From Gemmatimonadota bacterium (GTDB lineage: Bacteria > Gemmatimonadota > Gemmatimonadetes > Longimicrobiales > Gaopeijiaceae): a stretch of 64,000 bases of DNA. The translations under genes were made by a program, and so were the position numbers. Shown here piece after piece: positions 18,473 to 26,799 of this stretch (within the stretch, counting starts at the first letter, position 1; every line of letters begins with the position of its first letter). The stretch is from contig JAOTVL010000002.1 of assembly GCA_029863525.1 (NCBI GenBank), positions 1 through 64,000 on the forward strand, read 5' to 3'. Under the pieces are notes generated by a model. The model searched no databases. It worked only from the letters and a program-made list of their open reading frames with translations, and was not told the origin of the DNA.

Positions 18473-19474
18473 TTGACCACCGACACACCTCAGAGCTTTC
18501 GTGTTCTGTACGTCGAAGACGCCTTCGATCAGGCGTTGCTGGTCAAGGCGTTCTTTCAGGCCCTCCCGGGCTTCACCGTCGTGCACGTGCAGGACGGTGA
18601 TCAGGCGATAGCCAAGATCGAGAATGAACCCTGGGACTTCCTGGTGACGGACCTCAACCTCCCGGGCGCCGACGGCTTCACCATCATCCGCCACACCCGG
18701 TCGCTGCTCCCCAAGCTCCCGATCCTCGTAACGACCGGCTACACGCAGGCCCATTACGAAGAACAGGCACTGCGGGCGGGCGCAGACCAGGTCATGATCA
18801 AGCCGCTCACGCAAAACGATTTCGTGAGTCGCATCTGGGCGATGCTCGAGCAGGAGGAGGTCTTCGAGTCGACGGACGAGTCGAAGGTCGTGCTCGCATT
18901 GGAGGGACGCCTCGGAGATGCCGAAATGGGATGTGGCGGATCGATGATGCGCGCGATCGAGAACGGCGCGAGGGTCGTGATCGTCCCGATCATCATGCAA
19001 GCGGACGACGCGTCCCAGGCCGAGTTGAAAGCCGCGTCCCTGTCATCGGAGACCCTCGGTGTCGAACTACGCGTCGACCGGACGCAGTTCGGGGACCTCG
19101 CCGGCCAGAAGGATCTCCTCGAGCGAACGCTCAACGAGCTTCGCCCCTCGACGCTCTACCTCCCGGCCCCCGACGATCGGGATCCCTCGCGTCGCGAAGC
19201 CTCGCAGCTGGGCCGGGCCGCCGCCGTCGAGGTCGAGAACGTCTTCGGGTACGAAACCGCGACCACCGGTCTGGACTTCACGCCGTCGCATTTCATCGAC
19301 GTGCGCGCCCAAATGGTCATGAAGATGGAGGCTCTCGCCGCGTACCAGTCGGTGGGGTCGGCGAGGGTCGATCTCCGCCCCAGAATGGCGCAGGCGTACG
19401 CGCGGTATTGGGGGCGGTTTCGCGACTTCAACGAGGTCGAGGCGTTCGAGCGGGTGGAGTCCGAGCTTGGGTAG
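18473..19474 (+). CDS. Response regulator receiver domain fused to a degenerate PIG-L/LmbE-like domain
   Basis: REC: LYVED, VTDLNLPGADG, LVTTGYT, MIKPL. C-terminal GDAEMGCGGSMMRAIENGARVVIVPI, LPAPDDRDPSRREASQLG, FTPSHFIDVRAQMVMKMEALAAYQS, AYARYWGRFRDFNEVEAFE match the PIG-L pattern. Confidence 0.85.
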   Translation: MTTDTPQSFRVLYVEDAFDQALLVKAFFQALPGFTVVHVQDGDQAIAKIENEPWDFLVTDLNLPGADGFTIIRHTRSLLPKLPILVTTGYTQAHYEEQALRAGADQVMIKPLTQNDFVSRIWAMLEQEEVFESTDESKVVLALEGRLGDAEMGCGGSMMRAIENGARVVIVPIIMQADDASQAELKAASLSSETLGVELRVDRTQFGDLAGQKDLLERTLNELRPSTLYLPAPDDRDPSRREASQLGRAAAVEVENVFGYETATTGLDFTPSHFIDVRAQMVMKMEALAAYQSVGSARVDLRPRMAQAYARYWGRFRDFNEVEAFERVESELG

Positions 19475-21182
19475 TGTCGCGCGGAGGTGGGCACGCGCGG
19501 TGCCGACCCCGACCCTGATGGCTGTGCTCCTCACGGGCGGGCTCGGCGCGCAGACGGTCGAGCCCGCACCGATTCAAGCGGGGCTGGCTCCGCCCTTCGG
19601 CCCCTACGCTCCCGGAGTCGATGTCCTGCACTACGAGGTCGAGCTGGGACTCGGCTACGACGTGCCCCACTTTGCCGGAGTCGCAGCGGTCACCGTCCTT
19701 CTCGATGCCGACGACACCGTGCTGCCGCTCGACTTCACCGGATTGGCGGTCACGGACGTCTCGATCGCGGGTCGTCCCGCCGAGCACGAGCACGACAGGG
19801 GCGTGCTGCGCGTGCCGCTGCCGGAGCACGGTGCCGGAGACACCGTGGTCGTCCGCGTGGCCTACGAAGGCGTGCCGGACGACGGCCTGATCATCAGGGA
19901 GAATGTACACGGACATCCCACCGCGTTCGTGGACAATTGGCCCAACCGCACTCGGTTCTGGCTTCCGAGCGTCGACCACCCCGCGGACAAAGCCACCGTG
20001 CGCTTCACGGTGCACGCGCCGAGTCGATGGGAGGTCATCGCGAACGGCCACTTGAGCACCGAACCCCGAGCGACGCCGGCCGGCGCCCTGGGTCCGCCGG
20101 GGGACCGTCGCACCTGGGTCTGGGCGGTCGGCGTGCCGATCTCCCCCTACAACATGGTCGTCGGCGCTGCGGACTTCGAAGTCCGCACGATAGGACTCGC
20201 CGCATGCGGCCAGGCGCCCGCCTCGCGCCGGGACGACGGATGCGTCGAGGTCACCTCCTGGGTCTACCCGGAGGACGTGGAGCGCGCGGAGCCGTCGTTT
20301 CGGCGGGCGGCAGAGATGGTCGACCATTTCACGAGGGTCATCGGGCCCTTTCCGTTCGAGAAGCTCGCCAACGTACAGTCGGCGACTCGGTTCGGCGGCA
20401 TGGAGAATGCCTCGGCCATCTTCTACTCCGAGACGGGAATCGCGAACGGTCGCAACATGGAGAGTACGGTCTCGCACGAGATCGCCCACCAGTGGTTCGG
20501 CGACGCTGTGACGGAAGCGAATTGGCACCACCTCTGGCTCTCCGAGGGGTTCGCCACGTACTTCGGCGCCCAGTTCTTCGAGGCCGCCATCGGAGTCGAG
20601 GACTTCAGAGAACGAATGGAGCAAAGCCGGCGCCGGATCGCCGCATCCGCCGACGTGCATCGCCCCATCTACGATCCGGCCGAGTCGGATCTCTTCGCGC
20701 TCCTCAACGACAACAACTACCCCAAGGGCGGGTGGGTCCTCCACATGCTGCGGGGGGTGATCGGAGACGAAGCGTTTTTCGAGGGCGTCCGACGGTATTA
20801 CCGATCGTATCTGCACGCGACCGCGTACACCGAGGACTTCCAGCGCGTCATGGAGGAAGCCGCCGGTAGGGAGCTCGACTGGTTCTTCGCACAGTGGATC
20901 TACCGACCGGGGCTCCCGACCTTCGATGTGGAGTGGAGTTGGGTGCCGGCATCGAGCGGGGGCGGCGCGATCGACGTCACCGTTCGACAGGTGCAGGCGT
21001 CCGAATGGCCGACCTTCCAGATGCCGATGGAGATCCTGGTGGTCACGAACTCGGGCCAGATCGTCCGCGACGTCGATGTCCTCACTCGGACGACTGCGTT
21101 CCGGATCGATGGGCTTTCCGAGCGCCCCACCCAGGTAGTGCTCGACCCCGACGGCTGGGTTCTCAAGGGCGACGCTCGCTGA
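19467..21182 (+). CDS. M1 family metallopeptidase (aminopeptidase N-like), exported
   Basis: GGMENAS, HEIAHQWFGDAVTEANWHHLWLSEGFATYF; N-terminal signal-like segment. Confidence 0.93.
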   Translation: MGSVARRWARAVPTPTLMAVLLTGGLGAQTVEPAPIQAGLAPPFGPYAPGVDVLHYEVELGLGYDVPHFAGVAAVTVLLDADDTVLPLDFTGLAVTDVSIAGRPAEHEHDRGVLRVPLPEHGAGDTVVVRVAYEGVPDDGLIIRENVHGHPTAFVDNWPNRTRFWLPSVDHPADKATVRFTVHAPSRWEVIANGHLSTEPRATPAGALGPPGDRRTWVWAVGVPISPYNMVVGAADFEVRTIGLAACGQAPASRRDDGCVEVTSWVYPEDVERAEPSFRRAAEMVDHFTRVIGPFPFEKLANVQSATRFGGMENASAIFYSETGIANGRNMESTVSHEIAHQWFGDAVTEANWHHLWLSEGFATYFGAQFFEAAIGVEDFRERMEQSRRRIAASADVHRPIYDPAESDLFALLNDNNYPKGGWVLHMLRGVIGDEAFFEGVRRYYRSYLHATAYTEDFQRVMEEAAGRELDWFFAQWIYRPGLPTFDVEWSWVPASSGGGAIDVTVRQVQASEWPTFQMPMEILVVTNSGQIVRDVDVLTRTTAFRIDGLSERPTQVVLDPDGWVLKGDAR

Positions 21183-21295
21183 CCGGATCGGGGGCTCCGG
21201 ACGCTCGAACAGTTGCGGATCGGGGGCGGCCCCGGCGAGCTTACCGACCCTTGTGACGAACTTGAAGTGACTTCGACGCCATTCTGGCGAGACCC

Positions 21296-22246
21296 GTGCA
21301 TCTAGATTTCGAGCGTGACATCGTCGAGATCCAGCAGCAGATCGACAAGCTCCTGGACCTCGCCGAGCGCAGAGGCATCGACGTCTCCGACGAGGTGACC
21401 GTCCTGCGCCAAAAACTGGAGGACCTCAAGACGCAGACGTACGACAATCTGACTCCCATGGAGCAGGTGCAGGTCGCACGTCATCCGGAGCGCCCGTACA
21501 CCCTCGACTACGTCCAGCGGATGTTCACGGACTGGGTCGAGCTGCACGGCGACCGCAACTTCCGCGACGACGAGGCCGTCGTCGGGGGTTGGGCAAGACT
21601 CGGAAGTCGCTCCGTCATGATCGTCGGCCAGCAGAAGGGCCGCGACATGAAGGAGAACCTTCGGAGGAACTTCGGCATGCCGCACCCGGAGGGGTACCGA
21701 AAAGCGCTCAGGCTCATGCGCCAGGCAGAGAAGTTCGGCCGACCGGTTGTCTGTTTCATCGACACACCCGGCGCGTACCCTGGCATCGGTTCCGAGGAGC
21801 GCGGCATCGGCGAAGCGATCGCCTTCAACCTTCGGGAGATGTCGAGACTCGAGGTCCCGGTGGTCTCGGCCGTGATCGGGGAGGGCATGTCCGGCGGGGC
21901 GCTGGGCATCGGGCTGACGGACAGGATCCTGATGATGGAGCACTCGATCTACTCGGTCATCTCCCCGGAGGGGTGCGCGGCCATCTTGTGGCGGTCCGCC
22001 GAGCACAAGCAGGCGGCCGCCACGGCTCTGCGCCTGACCGCAGACGATCTGTTGGAGCTGGGCGTAGCGGACGAGATCGTCCCGGAGCCCGCCGGCGGTG
22101 CCCACACCGACTGGGACGGTGCCGCGGACCAGCTGTCGGAGGCCTTGGGCCGAACGCTGGACACGCTGGGCAAGCTCTCGACCAAGAAGCTCCTGCAGCA
22201 GCGCTGGGCGAAGTACGAGGCCATCGGCGCGTGGCGAGAGGCGTAG
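21296..22246 (+). CDS. accA: Acetyl-CoA carboxylase carboxyltransferase subunit alpha
   Basis: DFERDIVEIQQQIDKLLDLAERR..., GRDMKENLRRNFGMPHPEGYRKALRLM, FIDTPGAYPGIGSEERGIGEAIA, SVISPEGCAAILW. Confidence 0.97.
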   Translation: MHLDFERDIVEIQQQIDKLLDLAERRGIDVSDEVTVLRQKLEDLKTQTYDNLTPMEQVQVARHPERPYTLDYVQRMFTDWVELHGDRNFRDDEAVVGGWARLGSRSVMIVGQQKGRDMKENLRRNFGMPHPEGYRKALRLMRQAEKFGRPVVCFIDTPGAYPGIGSEERGIGEAIAFNLREMSRLEVPVVSAVIGEGMSGGALGIGLTDRILMMEHSIYSVISPEGCAAILWRSAEHKQAAATALRLTADDLLELGVADEIVPEPAGGAHTDWDGAADQLSEALGRTLDTLGKLSTKKLLQQRWAKYEAIGAWREA

Positions 22247-22258
22247 AAGACCTCGCGC

Positions 22259-23125
22259 ATGTCAGGCTTCGCGGAAGTTCGCTTCAAGGGCACGCGGAAG
22301 GCGTATTTCGCCTACGCCGGACTCGATCTGCGCCCCGGCCAACACGTCGTCGTGCAAGCCGATCGGGGCGAGGACATCGGAGAGGTGAGCGCCGTCGGCG
22401 CCATCGCCGAGCGGAAGTGCTCGTCGTCCGGCGGCGGATGCACTACCCCCACCCCTGAGCACGCCGTACTTCGCCACGCGCGCGATGCAGAGGTCGCGAC
22501 CCTGGATCAGCTGCGCCACGACGAGGAGCGCGTGCGCGCCGAAACGAGAAAACTCGTGACGAGGCACGGTCTCAAGATGAAGGTCACCGAGGCCGAATGG
22601 CAGTTCGACCGCAACAAGTTGATCATCTACTTCACCGCCGATAAGCGGGTCGATTTCCGTCAGTTGGTGCGGGACCTCGCACGGACCTTCCGAGCCCGGA
22701 TCGAGTTGAAGCAGATCGGCGTTCGGGACGAGGCGGCCCTGCTCGGCGGGGTGGGCCGATGTGGGCGAGAGCTCTGCTGCTCGACGTGGCTTCCAGAGCT
22801 CAAGCCGGTGTCGCTTCAGCTAGCCAAGGACCAGCGTCTTTCGCTGAACCCGGCGCAGATCAGCGGCTGCTGCGGGCGGCTGATGTGCTGCCTCATGTAC
22901 GAGCACCGAACCTACGTCGAGGCCCGCCGTCGCTTCCCGAGGGAGGGCCGGACCATCCGGACCTCGCTGGGGGAAGAGAAGGTCGTCGCCGTCGACATCT
23001 GGCACGACTTGGTGACGCTTCGGGGCATCGACGGCGAGCGCCGAACGGTGTCGCTCGACGAGCTGAAAGGTGAGGTCGGCGCACGCGGGCTCCGCCCCCC
23101 GGCCAAGGATGAAGCCGACGAATGA
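22259..23125 (+). CDS. ricT: PSP1 domain/RicT-like regulatory iron-sulfur subunit
   Basis: RDEAALLGGVGRCGRELCCSTWL...ISGCCGRLMCCLMYEH. Confidence 0.9.
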   Translation: MSGFAEVRFKGTRKAYFAYAGLDLRPGQHVVVQADRGEDIGEVSAVGAIAERKCSSSGGGCTTPTPEHAVLRHARDAEVATLDQLRHDEERVRAETRKLVTRHGLKMKVTEAEWQFDRNKLIIYFTADKRVDFRQLVRDLARTFRARIELKQIGVRDEAALLGGVGRCGRELCCSTWLPELKPVSLQLAKDQRLSLNPAQISGCCGRLMCCLMYEHRTYVEARRRFPREGRTIRTSLGEEKVVAVDIWHDLVTLRGIDGERRTVSLDELKGEVGARGLRPPAKDEADE

Positions 23126-24687
23126 GCCAATCGGGTCGAACCTTCCTGACAACACCGATCTACTACGCATCCGGTGAGCCGCATATCGGCCATGCGTATA
23201 CGACGATCCTCACCGACGTGCTCGCGCGGTTCGCGCGTCAGAGCGGCGAAGACGTCCTCTTCCTTACCGGCACGGACGAGCACGGCCCCAAGATCCAGCA
23301 GGAAGCGGAACAGCGGGGCGTGACGCCCCAGGAGCTCTGCGACACGATGGCCGAGCGGTTCGGGAGTGCGTGGGAGCGGCTCGGGATTTCGCACGACCGC
23401 TTCATACGGACGACCGAAGGCGAGCATAAGGCGGTAGTGACAGCCTTCCTCGAACGCCTCTGGGATCGAGGGGAGGTTTATCGAGGCGCCTACACGGGCT
23501 GGTACTGCATCCACGAGGAGCGCTACTGGACCGAGAAGGATCTTGGTCCGGACGAGACGTGCCCGGACTGCGGGCGACCGGTCACGCACCTGGAAGAGAC
23601 GAACTACTTCTTCCGCATGAGCGCGTACCAGGACGCGCTGGTCGCGCACATCGAAGAGAATCCGGATTGGATCGTTCCGGACATCCGGCGCAACGAGATC
23701 CTCGGGTTCCTCCGCCAGCCCCTCAGCGACCTCTCGATTTCTCGACCGAAATCCAGGGTCTCATGGGGCATCGATCTTCCCTTCGATTCGGACCACGTAG
23801 CGTATGTATGGGTCGACGCACTCATCAACTACCTCACGGCCTCCGGAGCCATCGATCCCTCGTCACCGCCGGAGGAGCGCGGCTTCGAGGACGTCTCGGG
23901 CTCGTGGTGGCCGGCGGACATGCACGTCATCGGCAAGGACATTCTCACGACCCACTCGGTCTATTGGCCCACGCTCCTGATGGGAGTCGGGCTCCCGCTA
24001 CCCCGCCGAATACTGGCGCATGGCTGGTGGGTCGTGGGCGATACGAAGATGTCCAAGTCCCTTGGGAACGTGATCGACCCGATGGCCCTGACGGCCGAGT
24101 TCGGCAGCGATGCGGTACGTTGGTACCTGCTCCGCGAGATGCCGACCGGCGGGGACGCCTCCTATACACCGGAGCGCTTCCTGACCCGGTACGACGAGCT
24201 CGCGAACGTCCTCGGCAACCTCGCGAGCCGCGCGACGTCCATGATCGTGAAGTACCGCGACGGCCGTGTCCCGAGCGTCGGCGGCACGGGCCTGGCCGAC
24301 GAGATCGCCACCACGCTCGAGTCGATCCGTGGCGATTTGGACCAGTTGAAGGTCCACGCCGCGCTGGGGGCTGCGATGGACCTCGCCAGGTCCGCGAACG
24401 TGTACGTCGAGGAGCGCGCGCCGTGGAGCCAGTCGAAGGATCCGGCGCAGGCCGAGGAACTCGACGAGACCCTCGCGACGTTGGCGCGGGCTCTCACGGT
24501 GCTGTGTGCGCTGTTCCAGCCGGTCACGCCCAACGCGATGCATGAGCTCGCCGGACGGTTGGGTCTCGACGGCGTGCCGACAATCGCCCATTCTACCTCG
24601 GTGGTACTGGGCGGCCGGTCCGTCGCGAAGGGCGATCCGCTGTTCCCGAAGATCGAACCGTCGTGGGCCACGACGGACGGGACGTGA
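23122..24687 (+). CDS. metG: Methionine--tRNA ligase
   Basis: TTPIYYASGEPHIGHAYTTI, KMSKSLGNVIDP; ATGA overlap with ricT. Confidence 0.97.
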   Translation: MSQSGRTFLTTPIYYASGEPHIGHAYTTILTDVLARFARQSGEDVLFLTGTDEHGPKIQQEAEQRGVTPQELCDTMAERFGSAWERLGISHDRFIRTTEGEHKAVVTAFLERLWDRGEVYRGAYTGWYCIHEERYWTEKDLGPDETCPDCGRPVTHLEETNYFFRMSAYQDALVAHIEENPDWIVPDIRRNEILGFLRQPLSDLSISRPKSRVSWGIDLPFDSDHVAYVWVDALINYLTASGAIDPSSPPEERGFEDVSGSWWPADMHVIGKDILTTHSVYWPTLLMGVGLPLPRRILAHGWWVVGDTKMSKSLGNVIDPMALTAEFGSDAVRWYLLREMPTGGDASYTPERFLTRYDELANVLGNLASRATSMIVKYRDGRVPSVGGTGLADEIATTLESIRGDLDQLKVHAALGAAMDLARSANVYVEERAPWSQSKDPAQAEELDETLATLARALTVLCALFQPVTPNAMHELAGRLGLDGVPTIAHSTSVVLGGRSVAKGDPLFPKIEPSWATTDGT

Positions 24688-24720
24688 TCGCACCTTTTGG
24701 TGCAACCGGACATGGGTTGC

Positions 24721-24750
24721 TTGACTTCGCTTTCCGACGACCGGTAGCTT
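24721..24750 (+). promoter_or_regulatory. Possible promoter TTGACT-N18-TAGCTT upstream of the M23 gene
   Basis: Strong -35, weak -10. Confidence 0.35.
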
Positions 24751-24861
24751 TCAGGTATTGGCCCCGTGCGAAAAGCAGTAGACCTTCAGGCTCGCATCGG
24801 GTCCAATCCCCCCCGAGCGTGCCGTAGTCCGCAGTCGAATTCGCAAGAACAAGGCGGAATT

Positions 24862-25794
24862 ATGGCCGGAGACAGGTGGACCTTCCTCGTCATGCGAGGA
24901 CAGGACGACCCGGTCCGACAGTACAGCATCTCGGCTCGAACCATCCGATTCCTCGTGGGGGTATCGGCGGTTTCTGTCGTGGCAGTCATCGCCAGCGCCG
25001 CGATCCTCGCGACGGACGCGGTGGTGCGCCTCGAAGCCCAGAACCTCGAAGCACGCAATGAGGTTCTGGAGGCCGAGCTCTCCGATTTCCAGGAAAGGAT
25101 CGGAGATCTGGAGCAGACGCTCGATCAGGTGGCCGCCAACGACGCACACTTCCGGAATCTGGCGGGTCTCGAGATCATCGACCCCGAGGTGCTCGAAGCC
25201 GGTGTCGGAGGGCCTGGTCTGGGTATGCCTGAATCGTCGCCTCTCTGGGCGACCGATCCCGCCACCACGAAGTCCGTTTTCGCCACGTCGTACGACCTCA
25301 GTGCACTGGAGCGTCGCGCTCGACTCCTCTCCGAAAGCCTCGACGAAGCCACGGACTCCGTCCTAGCGCACCGGAATCTGCTCGAAGCGACCCCCTCGAT
25401 TCTGCCCGCCAGAGGCTGGCTCAGCAGTCGCTTCTCCCAATCCCGCATGCACCCGGTCCACAACCGACCTCTGCCGCACGAGGGCGTCGACATTTCAGCC
25501 CCCACCGGAACTCCGATCTTGGCCGCAGCCAAGGGTCGGGTGAAACGGTCGGGTTGGATCGTCGGCTACGGCATGACCGTCGAGATCGATCACGGATACG
25601 GATTCACCACCCTGTACGGTCATGCCTCCAAGCTGATCGCCCAGGTCGGAGATGAGGTCCTGCGCGGAGACGTGATCGCTCAGGTCGGCAGCACGGGCAT
25701 CACGACGGCGCCGAATCTTCACTACGAAGTGAAGGTGAACGGCGTCGCCCAGGACCCGTCGCGGTTCATTCTGCCGGACTACGTTCGGAACTGA
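24862..25794 (+). CDS. M23 family metallopeptidase-like protein with N-terminal TM and coiled coil
   Basis: HEGVDISAPTGTPILAAAKGRV, HGYGFTTLYGHASKL, APNLHYEVKVNG. Confidence 0.9.
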   Translation: MAGDRWTFLVMRGQDDPVRQYSISARTIRFLVGVSAVSVVAVIASAAILATDAVVRLEAQNLEARNEVLEAELSDFQERIGDLEQTLDQVAANDAHFRNLAGLEIIDPEVLEAGVGGPGLGMPESSPLWATDPATTKSVFATSYDLSALERRARLLSESLDEATDSVLAHRNLLEATPSILPARGWLSSRFSQSRMHPVHNRPLPHEGVDISAPTGTPILAAAKGRVKRSGWIVGYGMTVEIDHGYGFTTLYGHASKLIAQVGDEVLRGDVIAQVGSTGITTAPNLHYEVKVNGVAQDPSRFILPDYVRN

Positions 25795-25904
25795 GTCCGG
25801 TCGCCCGCTGAACGCATTTGCTGCAGTAGCGGTTGATCCCGTTTTTCGCCCGCAGTACCTTCGTTCGGCTGGCGCAGAATCTTGATGATCCACGGAGTCG
25901 ATCT

Positions 25905-26684
25905 ATGAGAAGGACCCTCGTATTCGCCCTGAGCCTCCTGCTCGCCGCCGCGGCCTGCGGCCCCACGGAGGTCGTGGTGACGATCGAGATCGAAGTGCCG
26001 AACCCCGACGGTGAGGGGATGGTCACTCGGGCGCTTTCGGACGTCGAAGTCCAGCTGATCCCGTTCGATCGCGACGCCGTCTTCGACTCCATGACGACCG
26101 CGTATGGGTCGCCAGAGCCGGAAGTCCCCCAGGAGCTCGTCACGCGACGTGGTGAGGTCCAGGAGGCCCAGCAGGAGTGGGACGAGGCGAACCGCGGGTG
26201 GGCCACGATCCGCGACACGCTTCAGAAACTCAATGACGCGATGGAGCAGTATTCCCGCGGGGAAGCGACCTACGTGGCCCTCTTTCGCGAGTGGCAGGAT
26301 TGGGAGAGCCGGCTGGGCACGGCCGAGCGTGAGGTCGAGCGCACGTTCGACATCTTCGACTCCCTCCAGCAGGGTACGATCCGCGAGTCGGATTCGGTCC
26401 GTATCCTTCAAGAGAACTGGGCCGACGACGCGTTCGCGGACATCGGGACGGTCTTCGCCGACAAGCAGCGCGCGACGGGCCTCGATTGGGTCGTGGACAC
26501 GACCGACGCCAACGGTCTCGCCCGGGGCAATCTCATGGTCAAGCCGGGTACCTACTGGGTGCACGCCCGCTACGAGTTGCCGTACACGGAGCTGTACTGG
26601 AACGAGATGATCGAGGTCGTGGGCGGCGAGCCGATGACCGTAACGCTGACGAGGGCCAACGCTCAAGAGCGCATCAAGCTCTAG
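25905..26684 (+). CDS. Hypothetical lipoprotein with central coiled-coil
   Basis: MRRTLVFALSLLLAAAACGPTE lipobox; helical middle flanked by beta-rich ends. Confidence 0.7.
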   Translation: MRRTLVFALSLLLAAAACGPTEVVVTIEIEVPNPDGEGMVTRALSDVEVQLIPFDRDAVFDSMTTAYGSPEPEVPQELVTRRGEVQEAQQEWDEANRGWATIRDTLQKLNDAMEQYSRGEATYVALFREWQDWESRLGTAEREVERTFDIFDSLQQGTIRESDSVRILQENWADDAFADIGTVFADKQRATGLDWVVDTTDANGLARGNLMVKPGTYWVHARYELPYTELYWNEMIEVVGGEPMTVTLTRANAQERIKL

Positions 26685-26706
26685 CCTTGACCACCTCGCG
26701 GCACGT

Positions 26707-26745
26707 GCCGCCCGGACGCTTCGGCGTCCGGGCGGCTTCCTTTTG
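26707..26745 (+). terminator. Rho-independent terminator
   Basis: Perfect 13-bp stem GCCGCCCGGACGC-TTCG-GCGTCCGGGCGGC followed by TTCCTTTTG. Confidence 0.92.
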
Positions 26746-26799
26746 TACCGTCCCGTCGTATTGTGATGGACGCGTAACCGCACCCCGGCCCGTCCCAGC

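Noticed and set aside
19428-20869. Long ORFs 19428..20816 (-) and 19487..20869 (+) overlapping the M1 peptidase
   Set aside because: Arg/Gly/Pro/His-rich shadow frames typical of high-GC DNA; the 19467-21182 frame has clear family motifs
24690-24720. Post-metG hairpins as a T-box or S-box riboswitch
   Set aside because: Too short, no T-box sequence or conserved riboswitch core, and downstream of metG rather than in its leader
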